A DNA stretch of 6,811 nucleotides. Source: CAYLZN01 sp964387935. Lineage in GTDB: Bacteria > Acidobacteriota > Vicinamibacteria > Vicinamibacterales > JAFNAJ01. The position numbers and the translations under genes are program-made. Shown piece after piece: positions 1-6,481 of the stretch. Location of the stretch: contig CAYLZN010000316.1 in NCBI GenBank assembly GCA_964387935.1, forward strand, positions 1 through 6,811. Direction: 5' to 3'. The notes beneath the pieces were generated by a model. That model had not been told where the DNA came from and ran no database searches. It was given only the letters and a program-made list of their open reading frames with translations. Position 1 is the first letter of the stretch; every line of letters starts with the position of its first letter.

Positions 1-919
1 TGATCGGCTTCGGGATCTCGGCGCTGACCTTCGCGGCCGGCTCCGCGCTGACCATCCGCAGGCTGGACGCGCTCTGGACGGCCGCGCGATGGAACAGCCC
101 GCGGGCCGACGACATCGCCATGAGCGTGCTCACCTTCGCGCCCCCGCCGGACTGTCCGAAGATCATCACGTTGCCCGGGTCGCCGCCGAAGCGGCCGATG
201 TTGTCCCGCACCCATTCGAGGCCGAGGACGAGGTCCAGCATGCCGGCGATGCCAGAGTGGGCGTAGCGATCGCCGTACGGCGCGAGGTTCAGGTAGCCGA
301 GCACGTTCAGGCGGTGATTGAGAGAGACGACGACCACGTCCCCGCGACGTGCGAGGCGCTCGCCGTCGTAAGCCTTGAGCTCCTGGGACGATCCGGCCGC
401 GAACCCCCCCCCGTGCAGCCAGACCATGACGGGGCGCTTGCGGCCATCGAGCCCGGGCGTCCAGACGTTGACCCGCAGGCAGTCTTCGCCCGGTTGCCCG
501 TCGTCCCACTCGAACATGAAGGACTCTTCGTCGAACTTCCAGCCGGCGCGCGGGCCGAACGGTGCGACGGGCCCATAGAACAACGTGCTGCGCACCCCGG
601 CCCACGGCGTGGGCTTGGCGGGGGGCATGAAGCGCGTGCTGCCACCGGTCGGCGCGCCGTACGGCATGCCCTTGAAGGTGTGGATCTCGCGGCTGCGGTA
701 ACCCCGNNNNNNNNNNTTGCCCGCAGTGGTCTCGACGATCGACGCGGAATCGGACGCCGTGATGAGGGCACCGCTGCCCGTGGCCGTGGCGGCTTGCGGG
801 TTCGCCTGCCAGGCGGAGACGGGGCTGGAGACCGCCGCGGCCGTGGCCCCTGCCATCGCCGCGGCACTTTTCAGAATCGTGCGTCGATCAACACCTGCTC
901 CGCCTGCGTGCTGCGCCAT
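1..919 (-). CDS. Tat-exported type-B carboxylesterase (para-nitrobenzyl esterase-like), 3' end beyond window
   Basis: Alpha/beta-hydrolase of the carboxylesterase type-B family (PF00135), which hydrolyses carboxylic esters; the natural substrate is not known. About 306 residues are visible and the family is usually 500-560 aa, so the catalytic acid and His lie off the left edge. Seen: an N-terminal twin-arginine signal (RRTILK at residues 12-17, Ala-rich helix, possible cleavage after VSA at 34-36), a FKGMPYG segment (82-88), EDCLRVNVW (145-153, the second family signature), the oxyanion-hole HGGGF (169-173) on a run of nine G, and the nucleophile elbow GQSGGG with Ser257. The start at 919 is supported by GAGGAGG at 928-934, 8 nt upstream. 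The 10-N gap (residues 68-71) keeps the frame. Last gene of a minus-strand cluster with a symporter, but behind its own copy of the conserved promoter module. Inferred periplasmic esterase that releases a product for the symporter. Confidence 0.93.
   Translation of the reverse strand, partial: MAQHAGGAGVDRRTILKSAAAMAGATAAAVSSPVSAWQANPQAATATGSGALITASDSASIVETTAGXXXXRGYRSREIHTFKGMPYGAPTGGSTRFMPPAKPTPWAGVRSTLFYGPVAPFGPRAGWKFDEESFMFEWDDGQPGEDCLRVNVWTPGLDGRKRPVMVWLHGGGFAAGSSQELKAYDGERLARRGDVVVVSLNHRLNVLGYLNLAPYGDRYAHSGIAGMLDLVLGLEWVRDNIGRFGGDPGNVMIFGQSGGGAKVSTLMAMSSARGLFHRAAVQSASSLRMVSAEPAAKVSAEIPKPI
707..716. other. assembly gap (10 N) inside the carboxylesterase gene
   Basis: Ten N bases. The reading frame from the start at 919 continues correctly into the conserved RGYRSREIHTFKGMPYG region after the gap, so a true length of 10 (or 10 plus a multiple of 3) fits. 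It may still be a fixed-size placeholder. Confidence 0.97.
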
Positions 920-974
920 CGTGGAGTCCTCCTCGTCATCCCGGCGGTCTTCGGCTGTCCGGGCTCGCTGAGGC

Positions 975-1046
975 TGCGTATACACGACGGCATGGCAGCC
1001 CGAAAGGGCTTTGTTACCAGTGGGATTCCGCTGTCACGAGCCGGAC
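975..1046 (-). promoter_or_regulatory. copy A of a conserved 72-bp promoter/operator module, upstream of the carboxylesterase
   Basis: Read on the minus strand: GTCCGGCTCGTGACA (1046-1032), 6 variable bases, TCCC (1025-1022), 4 variable bases, GTAACAAA (1017-1010), 22 variable bases, then TCGTGTATACGCA (987-975). All blocks and spacings recur in copy B at 3126-3197. Read on the plus strand, the half-sites are TTGTTACCA (1011-1019) and CTGTCACGA (1031-1039), a direct repeat offset by 20 bp. TATACG (982-977) could be a -10 element, 57 nt from the esterase start, with no matching -35, as in activator-dependent promoters. The module's outer block overlaps the last codons and the TGA stop (1034-1036) of the preceding small gene. 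Confidence 0.7.
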
Positions 1047-1326
1047 CGCGCGCGGCGCGCCAGCGCCAGCATGACGCCCCCGACCAGCAGCAGGGCCGCG
1101 CCCCACCAGGCGTTGACGTTGACCCCGAGCGAGCCGGCGATGCCCACGGACTTCGACTGCACGGTCGNNNNNNNNNNCGGCGCGCCGAGCACGCCGGTGG
1201 GGGGCAGGTGTTGACCCCGAGCGAGCGCTCGTAAAGCGTGGGGTCCGACAGCACGCCAAAGACGACGAGGATGGCGCCGATCACGGCGAGCAGCGCGCCG
1301 ATGGGCCAGCGGATGTCCAGTCCCAT
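1034..1326 (-). CDS. small two-helix membrane protein next to the symporter, interrupted by an N gap, frame unresolved
   Basis: Unnamed small membrane protein. From the ATG at 1326 it reads MGLDIRWPIGALLAVIGAIL and on through one hydrophobic helix to ERSLGVN. After the gap another SLGVN is followed by VNAWWG and a second helix (AALLLVGGVMLALA), ending RARSGS. Recalled relatives beside symporters in Acidobacteria are about 60-70 aa with one central SLGxN. The start is very well supported: AGGAGG at 1332-1337 overlaps the symporter TAG stop and sits 5 nt upstream, so the two genes are translationally close. With exactly ten N the two halves are in different frames. They join if the gap is really 8 or 11 bases (or equivalent), or if there is an indel in the C6 run near 1199-1204. 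Role unknown; perhaps a partner of the symporter. Confidence 0.62.
1118..1226. repeat. 17-bp direct repeat flanking the second assembly gap
   Basis: GTTGACCCCGAGCGAGC occurs identically at 1118-1134 and 1210-1226, encoding SLGVN on the minus strand both times, with the N gap between them. It may be a real internal duplication or the reason the assembler failed here. Confidence 0.85.
1168..1177. other. assembly gap (10 N) inside the small membrane-protein gene
   Basis: Ten N bases beside the palindrome CGGCGCGCCG (1178-1187) and inside the 17-bp repeat pair. Unlike the first gap, a length of exactly 10 does not keep the reading frame, so the true length is uncertain. Confidence 0.97.
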
Positions 1327-1331
1327 GGGGG

Positions 1332-1337
1332 CCTCCT
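1332..1337 (-). promoter_or_regulatory. Shine-Dalgarno AGGAGG overlapping the symporter stop codon
   Basis: On the minus strand the symporter ends TAG and its last two bases begin AGGAGG, followed by CCCCC and ATG. This perfect site fixes the start of the small membrane protein at 1326 and suggests the two genes share an mRNA. Confidence 0.85.
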
Positions 1338-3054
1338 ACCAGAAGATGATGTTGAGGGCCACGGCCAGGCCGAGGACGATGAGGCCGAGGCCCTCGGCGC
1401 GGCGCCACCACTCGGCGTGGGTGTCGTGGTGGCTGGGGGTGAGCGAATACACCAGCCCGCGCAGGTCTTCGTCGCTCTTGGTCCGACGGGTCGCCAGCGA
1501 CACGAGGATGGTCATCACGAAGCAGGCCGTCCACGCCCAGATGGCCGTCCAGAAGTTCTGCGCCATCTCGCTGGGATAGACGTGCCAGGCGCCGAGCCAG
1601 CCACCCTTGATGCCCGCGACCGCGTTGACGGGCAGCGTCAGGCCGTGGTGAAGGGCCGCCGCGGCGGTTCCGGACAACAGCCCCACGAAGGCGCCGTGAC
1701 CGGTGGCCCGCCGCCAGAACATGCCCAGCAGGAAGGTTGCAAAGAGCGGCGCGTTGACGAAGGCGAACACGAGCTGCAGGAAATCCATGATGTTGTTGAA
1801 GCGTGTCGCGAGGTACGCCGTGGCGACGCTGAGCGCGATCCCGACCACGGTGGTCACGCGGCCGACGTGCAGGTAGTGGGCGTCGCTGGCCTTCGGCCTG
1901 ATGTAGCTCTGATAGATGTCGTAGGTCCAGACCGTGTTGAACGCGGTGACGTTGCCGGCCATGCCGGACATGAACGAGGCCATCAGGGCCGTGAGGCCCA
2001 GGCCGAGGATGCCCGACGGATAGTAGTGGCCGAGCATCAGCGGGATCGACAGGTCGTAGTCCAGAGTCCCGTCGGGCCGGGCGGGCAGGGCGAGCTGGCC
2101 GCTGCCGGCGGCGTCCGCCGTGAACGCCATGGCGATCATGCCGGGCAGGATGACGAGGAATGGAAAGAGCATCTTCGGCACGGCCGCGATGAGCGGGGTG
2201 CGGCGTGCCGCCGACATCGAATCGGCGGCCATCGCCCGCTGCACGACGAGGAAGTCCGTGCACCAGTAGCCGAACGACAGGACGAAGCCGAGTCCCATGA
2301 CCATGCCGAACCACTCGACGCCCATGGGATTGGCCTGGGCGCTGCCGAGGTGCGCCCACGAATCGGTCCAGGCGCCCGGCGCGAACCCGCGCGCGGTCGC
2401 CACCCCCGACAGGCGCGCGACCAGCCCGTCCCACCCGCCGACGTCGCGCAACCCGAGGAATACCAGCGGCGCGAAGCCGAGCACGATGAGAAAGAACTGC
2501 AGCACCTCGTTGTAGATGGCCGACGTCAACCCGCCGAGCAGGATGTAGGCGAGCACGATGCCGGCCGACACGAGGATGCTGACGTTGAAGTCCCACCCCA
2601 GGATGGCGCCGAAGAGCCGCGCCAGGGCGTACATGGAGATTCCCGACGAGAACACCGTCATCGTCGCAAACGAGATGGCGTTGAACGAGCGTGTCTTCTC
2701 GTCGAACCGCAGCTTCAGGTACTCGGGGACCGAGCGGGCCCGCGAGCCGTAGTAGAACGGCATCATGAACACGCCCACGAACACCATGGCCGGGATCGCC
2801 CCGACCCAGTAGAAGTGGCTCGTGGCGATGCCGTACTTCGCGCCGGACGCGGCCATGCCGATCACTTCCTGCGCCCCGAGGTTGGCCGACAGGAAGGCCA
2901 GCCCGGCGATCCACGCGGGAATCGAGCGGCCCGACAGGAAGAAGTCCTCGGAGGTCCGCTGGTAGCGCTTGAGCGCCCAGCCGATGCCCAGAACGAACGC
3001 GAAGTAAATCACCAGGATCAGGTAGTCCACTGGTGCCAGGCGGATGTCGGGCAT
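1336..3054 (-). CDS. solute:sodium symporter (SSS family, SGLT-like), 572 aa
   Basis: Inner-membrane Na+-coupled symporter of the SSS family (PF00474); the substrate cannot be read from the sequence (sugars, carboxylates and others occur in this family). Seen: about 13-14 hydrophobic segments starting at residue 10; EDFFLSGRSIP (36-46) after TM1, typical of the family; GAQEVIGMAASG (60-71) in the discontinuous helix; LLGGLTSAIYNEVLQF (172-187), which matches the SSS signature; and FMSGMAGNVTAFNT (361-374) in the sodium-site helix, where the Ser-Ser pair known from vSGLT is not obvious. The length is normal. An upstream in-frame ATG at 3120 is possible, but the ATG at 3054 is chosen because GGAGG (3061-3065) lies 6 nt before it and the protein then begins just before TM1. 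Followed 9 nt later by the small membrane gene and divergent from the histidine kinase. Regulation is probably through module B (3126-3197), giving a leader of about 70 nt. Confidence 0.95.
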   Translation of the reverse strand: MPDIRLAPVDYLILVIYFAFVLGIGWALKRYQRTSEDFFLSGRSIPAWIAGLAFLSANLGAQEVIGMAASGAKYGIATSHFYWVGAIPAMVFVGVFMMPFYYGSRARSVPEYLKLRFDEKTRSFNAISFATMTVFSSGISMYALARLFGAILGWDFNVSILVSAGIVLAYILLGGLTSAIYNEVLQFFLIVLGFAPLVFLGLRDVGGWDGLVARLSGVATARGFAPGAWTDSWAHLGSAQANPMGVEWFGMVMGLGFVLSFGYWCTDFLVVQRAMAADSMSAARRTPLIAAVPKMLFPFLVILPGMIAMAFTADAAGSGQLALPARPDGTLDYDLSIPLMLGHYYPSGILGLGLTALMASFMSGMAGNVTAFNTVWTYDIYQSYIRPKASDAHYLHVGRVTTVVGIALSVATAYLATRFNNIMDFLQLVFAFVNAPLFATFLLGMFWRRATGHGAFVGLLSGTAAAALHHGLTLPVNAVAGIKGGWLGAWHVYPSEMAQNFWTAIWAWTACFVMTILVSLATRRTKSDEDLRGLVYSLTPSHHDTHAEWWRRAEGLGLIVLGLAVALNIIFW

Positions 3055-3125
3055 ACGGAGCCTCCAGGCGCGGCCGTCGCTCAACCCCGACCCGCGTGTC
3101 GCGGGGCGCGCGGGCCGCACCCTCG

Positions 3126-3197
3126 TGCGTCTACACGAAAGAACGCGGACGCCGGCGTAGTTTGTTACGAAAGGGACAGGGTTGTCACGAGCCGGAC
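3126..3197 (-). promoter_or_regulatory. copy B of the conserved 72-bp promoter/operator module, upstream of the symporter
   Basis: Minus strand: GTCCGGCTCGTGACA (3197-3183), 6 bases, TCCC (3176-3173), 4 bases, GTAACAAA (3168-3161), 22 bases, TCGTGTAGACGCA (3138-3126). On the plus strand TTGTTACGA (3162-3170) and TTGTCACGA (3182-3190) match at 8 of 9 positions and are offset by exactly 20 bp, two helical turns. TAGACG (3133-3128) is the -10-like element, 73 nt from the symporter start. The site lies in the 210-bp divergent region and could also act on the kinase gene. Direct repeats with this spacing are the kind of site known for LytTR regulators, and a LytTR-type regulator gene is two genes away; that link is inference. 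Confidence 0.72.
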
Positions 3198-3250
3198 GCC
3201 GGAGAGCCCTTCCGCCCCGGTTTGGTGTGGATCGCGCGCGGGCCTGTCCT

Positions 3251-3256
3251 TATACT
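3251..3256 (+). promoter_or_regulatory. candidate -10 element of the histidine kinase, implying a nearly leaderless mRNA
   Basis: TATACT is one base from the sigma-70 -10 consensus and ends 8 bp before the kinase ATG at 3265. Transcription would start at about 3263-3265. No Shine-Dalgarno is visible before the ATG, in agreement with leaderless initiation. The hexamer 17 bp upstream (TGGATC, 3228-3233) is a poor -35. Confidence 0.42.
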
Positions 3257-3264
3257 CGGCCCCG

Positions 3265-4377
3265 ATGAATGACGGGAGATCGCCGAGCGAGGCGAGGACA
3301 CGACCGCTGGCGCGCTGGGCGCTGGTTCTTGGCTTCTGGGCGTTGATTGTCCTGCTGTATTCGACGCGGCACGAGGTCCGCGGCGGGCCGTACGTCTGGG
3401 TGCCTGTGTCACGGCTCGACGCGTTCAAGTTCGCGCTGGCGCAGTGGGGGCCCTGGGGCCTGCTGTCCATCTGCATCTACTGGGTCAACCGGTGGCTCCC
3501 CGTGAGTCGCGACGCGCTGGTCCCGCGCCTGCTGCTCCACGTGCCCCTCAGCGTGGCGTTCACGCTCGTCTACACCTACCTGAACTACGGCGTGACCGTG
3601 CTGCTCGCCGCCCCGACCGATGCCAACTGGGTCGGGGGAAATCTCTTCGAGACGGCGGTCCGCGTCTCGTACCGCCTCGGGATGTTCGTGTACTGGGCCA
3701 TTGTCAGCGTGTGCGTGGCACTCGACTACCAGTCGGACCTGAAGGACCGGCAGATCCGGACCGCGGAGCTGGAGCGACTGCTGTCGGAGGCGCGGCTCTC
3801 CGCCCTGCGCTCGCAGCTGCAGCCCCACTTCCTGTTCAACGCGCTCAACACCATTTCGGCGCACGTCGAGCACGACCCACGTGCGGCGCGCCTCATGATC
3901 GAACAGCTCGGCGACCTCCTGCGCCTGTCGCTCGAACACGCCGAGGAGCAGGAGATCCCCCTCCAGCGCGAGATGGCCTTCGTGGACCGGTATCTTCAGT
4001 TGCAGCGGGCCCGCTTCGGCGATCGCCTCGAGATCGACGTGCAGGTCGACCCGAACGTCCTCGACGCGCTGGTACCCCCGTTCATCCTGCAACCGCTCGT
4101 CGAGAACGCCATCGTGCACGGGACCTCGAAGCGCGTGCAGAAGGGACGAATCGAACTGGCCGCCTCCGCCGACGCCTCGCGCCTCCGGATCCGGGTGCGT
4201 GACAACGGCGCGGGTTTGCCGTCGGGGTGGGATATCGATCGCAACACCGGGATCGGCATCGCCAACACGCGCGAGCGTCTCACCCATCTGTACGGCAGTG
4301 ACCACAACCTCTCGGTGGCGCCGGCAACGGCCGGCGGCGTCCAGGTGGACCTGAGCCTGCCGCTACGCGCGGCTTGA
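3265..4377 (+). CDS. LytS/YehU-type membrane sensor histidine kinase, 370 aa
   Basis: Sensor kinase of the His_kinase (PF06580) plus HATPase_c type, which autophosphorylates and passes the phosphate to a LytTR-type response regulator. Seen: four hydrophobic segments at about residues 17-32, 55-74, 86-116 and 133-153 with little outside the membrane; a short coiled coil (about 155-182); the phosphoacceptor motif QPHFLFN with His188; the N box QPLVENAIVHG (276-286, Asn281); the G1 box DNGAGLP (313-319); and the G2 box TGIGIANTRERL (328-339). The length fits the family. The ATG at 3265 is chosen because the membrane domain begins right after it; the frame is open far upstream only as the antisense of the symporter. 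No SD is visible. The response regulator follows after 18 nt. The signal is unknown; divergence from the symporter suggests that the transported compound or its state is sensed. Confidence 0.94.
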   Translation: MNDGRSPSEARTRPLARWALVLGFWALIVLLYSTRHEVRGGPYVWVPVSRLDAFKFALAQWGPWGLLSICIYWVNRWLPVSRDALVPRLLLHVPLSVAFTLVYTYLNYGVTVLLAAPTDANWVGGNLFETAVRVSYRLGMFVYWAIVSVCVALDYQSDLKDRQIRTAELERLLSEARLSALRSQLQPHFLFNALNTISAHVEHDPRAARLMIEQLGDLLRLSLEHAEEQEIPLQREMAFVDRYLQLQRARFGDRLEIDVQVDPNVLDALVPPFILQPLVENAIVHGTSKRVQKGRIELAASADASRLRIRVRDNGAGLPSGWDIDRNTGIGIANTRERLTHLYGSDHNLSVAPATAGGVQVDLSLPLRAA

Positions 4378-4395
4378 GAATCTCCGGATCCAGCC

Positions 4396-4761
4396 ATGGC
4401 CAGCCCGCGCATTCGGGTCCTCGTCGTGGACGATGAGCAGCCGGCGCGAACGCGCTTGACGGACCTGATCGCGCGGGAACCGGACGTGGAGACCGTCGGC
4501 GTCGCCAGCGACGGCCTCGAGGCGGTCACGCTGATTCGTCGGCATGCGCCGGACCTGCTGTTCCTCGACATCCAGATGCCGGGGCTCGACGGGTTTGGCG
4601 TGCTGGACGCCATCTCCCCGGATCTCATGCCGATGACGATTTTCGTCACCGCGTACGACCGCTATGCGATCCAGGCCTTTGAGGCCCACGCGATCGACTA
4701 CCTCCTGAAACCGTTCTCCGACCAGCGATTCGAGAGTGCGTTCAAGCTAGTCCCAAAATAA
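4396..4761 (+). CDS. LytTR-type response regulator reduced to its receiver domain, 3' end broken by the insertion sequence
   Basis: Receiver domain with all key residues: acidic pocket Asp12/Asp13, phosphoacceptor Asp58 in FLDIQMPG, Thr85 in FVTAYD and Lys105 in DYLLKPF. The style of the C-terminal part (AYDRYAIQAFEAHAIDYLLKPFS) is that of LytR/AlgR regulators, which run to about 240-260 aa and carry a LytTR DNA-binding domain. Here the protein stops at 121 aa. Residues up to Leu118 are from the gene; Val119, Pro120, Lys121 and the TAA come from the left end of the insertion sequence. It is the cognate partner of the kinase 18 nt upstream. As it stands it could be phosphorylated but not bind DNA, so it is probably a pseudogene or at most a phosphate sink. 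Joining across the element gives only five further codons (A-P-P-E-T-M replacing V-P-K) before TAG at 6630-6632, so the LytTR part is not on the other side either. Confidence 0.88.
   Translation: MASPRIRVLVVDDEQPARTRLTDLIAREPDVETVGVASDGLEAVTLIRRHAPDLLFLDIQMPGLDGFGVLDAISPDLMPMTIFVTAYDRYAIQAFEAHAIDYLLKPFSDQRFESAFKLVPK
4747..4750. repeat. left copy of the CTAG target-site duplication
   Basis: CTAG just outside the left inverted repeat, matching CTAG at 6609-6612 on the right. Four bases is the usual duplication size for IS1380-family elements. Because CTAG is its own reverse complement, it could also be a fixed target preference. Confidence 0.75.
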
Positions 4762-4766
4762 GCGTG
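4752..4766 (+). repeat. left terminal inverted repeat of the IS
   Basis: CCCAAAATAAGCGTG; it supplies the premature TAA (4759-4761) of the response regulator. Confidence 0.85.
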
Positions 4767-4948
4767 TTCCCCCATACGCTTTCCCGCTGCAATACGCCCG
4801 CAGTAATGGATTGAACGAGGGAACAGTCATCCCTGCCGGTGCCTTGACCGGCTCGTCGTGCTCTGCAAGTGTGGTGTGGGTGCTGGCTTTCTCCGAGGGT
4901 GAACTGGTTTATGCACCGGGCCTCCCTATCCCGGTCTCGACTGGCCGC
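4767..4948. other. non-coding left end of the IS with short hairpins
   Basis: About 180 bp between the left terminal repeat and the transposase stop. It holds TGTTCCC (4765-4771) paired with GGGAACA (4819-4825), and a 6-bp stem GCCGGT/ACCGGC (4835-4840 and 4847-4852) with a 6-base loop. There is no T-run after either stem, so no intrinsic terminator is claimed. No gene is seen. Confidence 0.5.
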
Positions 4949-6481
4949 TCAGGATGGCCACGGGCGGCAACAGTGATCGAACCCGCGGAGAAAGACGGCC
5001 TGCCACGGATTCCAGGCGAGCAACCGAAATACGAGGCGGCGGCTTGTGCGGACGACCTGCACGGGCATCAACACAAATGCCTGGACGAAGGCTTTGAATT
5101 CCATGCGGAGCACCGCGCGCTTCTCCGCGACGTAGCGCGCGGCCCAGCGCCCCGTCTCAGGCAACCGCAACGCGAACCACGCCTTGAGCGTCCAGGCCAG
5201 GGCGGCCATGATCAGGTAGGCCCAGTTGCTCAGGAGCGTGTCCACCGGCATCCGCGTCGCGCCGACCCGCTTGAGTTGCGCGATCAGGTTCTCCTGATTG
5301 CAGCGGTCATTGGCCAAGAACACCACCTCCGCCGCCGGCGTGTCCTGGTCATTGGTCAGATAGAAGAAGTAGCGAATGTCGTCAAACAGGCGCTGGTCGC
5401 CCTGTTCGACCGAGATGTTCTTCCGCACGACGACCATCCGATACGGCCGGGCACACGCGGCCGGTCGGTACGGGAACTCGGCGACCGCTTCCGATTCCAA
5501 GCGGAGGTTCTTGAACGCGCGGTTCGCGACGATGGCCTCTTTCACGTTGACGGGCCGCTGTCGGGGCTCACTCGCCACCTCGTAGCGCGGCGGCCGGTCG
5601 AGGCGTGTCCACGCCTCCGGCGGCAACGCATCGGCCGCCGCGATCAGGGGGGCCCGTGCATCGCACCCAAACACAAAGCGGATCCCGGCCGTGTGCCAGC
5701 GATCGAGGTGGCGCGTCTGGGTGAAATCGGTATCGCCGCGAAACGTCACGCGCCGGAAGCCCGCCTCGCGACAGAGCGCGTGGGCCTGATCGAAACGCTC
5801 GGCGGCGCCTTCCGACGACGGGCGATTGCCGCTCCGATTCGTCAGGAACAGCGGCTCCTGCGTATTGGCCAGCGACACCACCAAGGGGTGGTAGCCCCAC
5901 ACTCCGTTGTAGGCGATGTCCATGCCTTCCTTGCACGCGCCGGTGGTCTCGGCCAGCGTCCCGTCCGCATCGATGAGGGCCTCGGCGAAGAACGCCGCCG
6001 GCTGGGCTCGCCACACGCGCACCCGGGTCTCATTGATCGCGGTCTGCAAGGCCTCGAGACTCGCCTCGTCGAAGCGACGGCAGAAATCGCCCGCCGTCGT
6101 CGGATCGGGAATACGCTGCGCGCCCAACGCGTCGAGGTACACCTCGTCCTGCCGCCGCTGCTCGATATCTTGCAAGCACGTGCCGCCGCACAGCACGTTG
6201 TACGCGATGCCGAGCACGTGATCGGATTCGTGGTAGGGCAAATGCACCTTCAGGACCGCGACGTGCCGATCGATGGCCTGCACCAGACCGGTGTGCTGCG
6301 CCAGTCGATGCATCGCCCCGATGCCGCCACTCGTCAGCCCACGCACGCGGTCGCTGTGCTCGTAATGCACGTTGCTTGCCCGATACATCGGGGTCGGCTG
6401 CGCGCACCACGTCCGCGGCTCCAGCCGCCGCTCGATTCGCCGTTTGCGCCGCCCCACGTTTTGATGTCTACTGGTTTTCAC
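4949..6481 (-). CDS. IS1380-family transposase (DDE type), 510 aa
   Basis: DDE transposase that cuts and joins the element's ends. Numbered from the GTG start: first Asp in IDADGT (Asp171/173), second Asp in FRGDTDFTQT (Asp250), and the C-terminal acidic motif R393-(3)-E397-(6)-K404 in NDRCNQENLIAQLK, the R-E-K spacing of IS4-related transposases; the usual Tyr of that motif is Ala here. The block CKEGMDIAYNGVWGYHPLVV and the NRSGNRPSSEGA block are typical of IS1380. The start GTG at 6481 is preferred because GGAGGG (6490-6495) lies 8 nt upstream and homologues recalled begin near KTSRHQN. An in-frame ATG at 6550 would add 23 residues but has no good SD. The gene is full length without stops, so the element may be active. 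Confidence 0.93.
   Translation of the reverse strand: MKTSRHQNVGRRKRRIERRLEPRTWCAQPTPMYRASNVHYEHSDRVRGLTSGGIGAMHRLAQHTGLVQAIDRHVAVLKVHLPYHESDHVLGIAYNVLCGGTCLQDIEQRRQDEVYLDALGAQRIPDPTTAGDFCRRFDEASLEALQTAINETRVRVWRAQPAAFFAEALIDADGTLAETTGACKEGMDIAYNGVWGYHPLVVSLANTQEPLFLTNRSGNRPSSEGAAERFDQAHALCREAGFRRVTFRGDTDFTQTRHLDRWHTAGIRFVFGCDARAPLIAAADALPPEAWTRLDRPPRYEVASEPRQRPVNVKEAIVANRAFKNLRLESEAVAEFPYRPAACARPYRMVVVRKNISVEQGDQRLFDDIRYFFYLTNDQDTPAAEVVFLANDRCNQENLIAQLKRVGATRMPVDTLLSNWAYLIMAALAWTLKAWFALRLPETGRWAARYVAEKRAVLRMEFKAFVQAFVLMPVQVVRTSRRLVFRLLAWNPWQAVFLRGFDHCCRPWPS

Noticed and set aside
997..1010. AGCCC-GAAA-GGGCT hairpin followed by TTTGTT on the plus strand, terminator-like
   Set aside because: No plus-strand gene ends here, the stem is only 5 bp and it falls within the variable 22-base spacer of promoter module A; copy B has no such hairpin.
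89..1234. Plus-strand open frame across the esterase region and both N gaps
   Set aside because: The minus strand encodes clear esterase motifs there; the plus frame has no family features and passes through the N stretches only because N gives no stops.
1417..3264. Very long plus-strand open frame running antisense to the whole symporter and joining the histidine kinase frame
   Set aside because: It is the GC-rich shadow of the symporter: composition is Arg/His/Glu/Gly-rich without domains, and recognisable protein begins only at the kinase ATG (3265).
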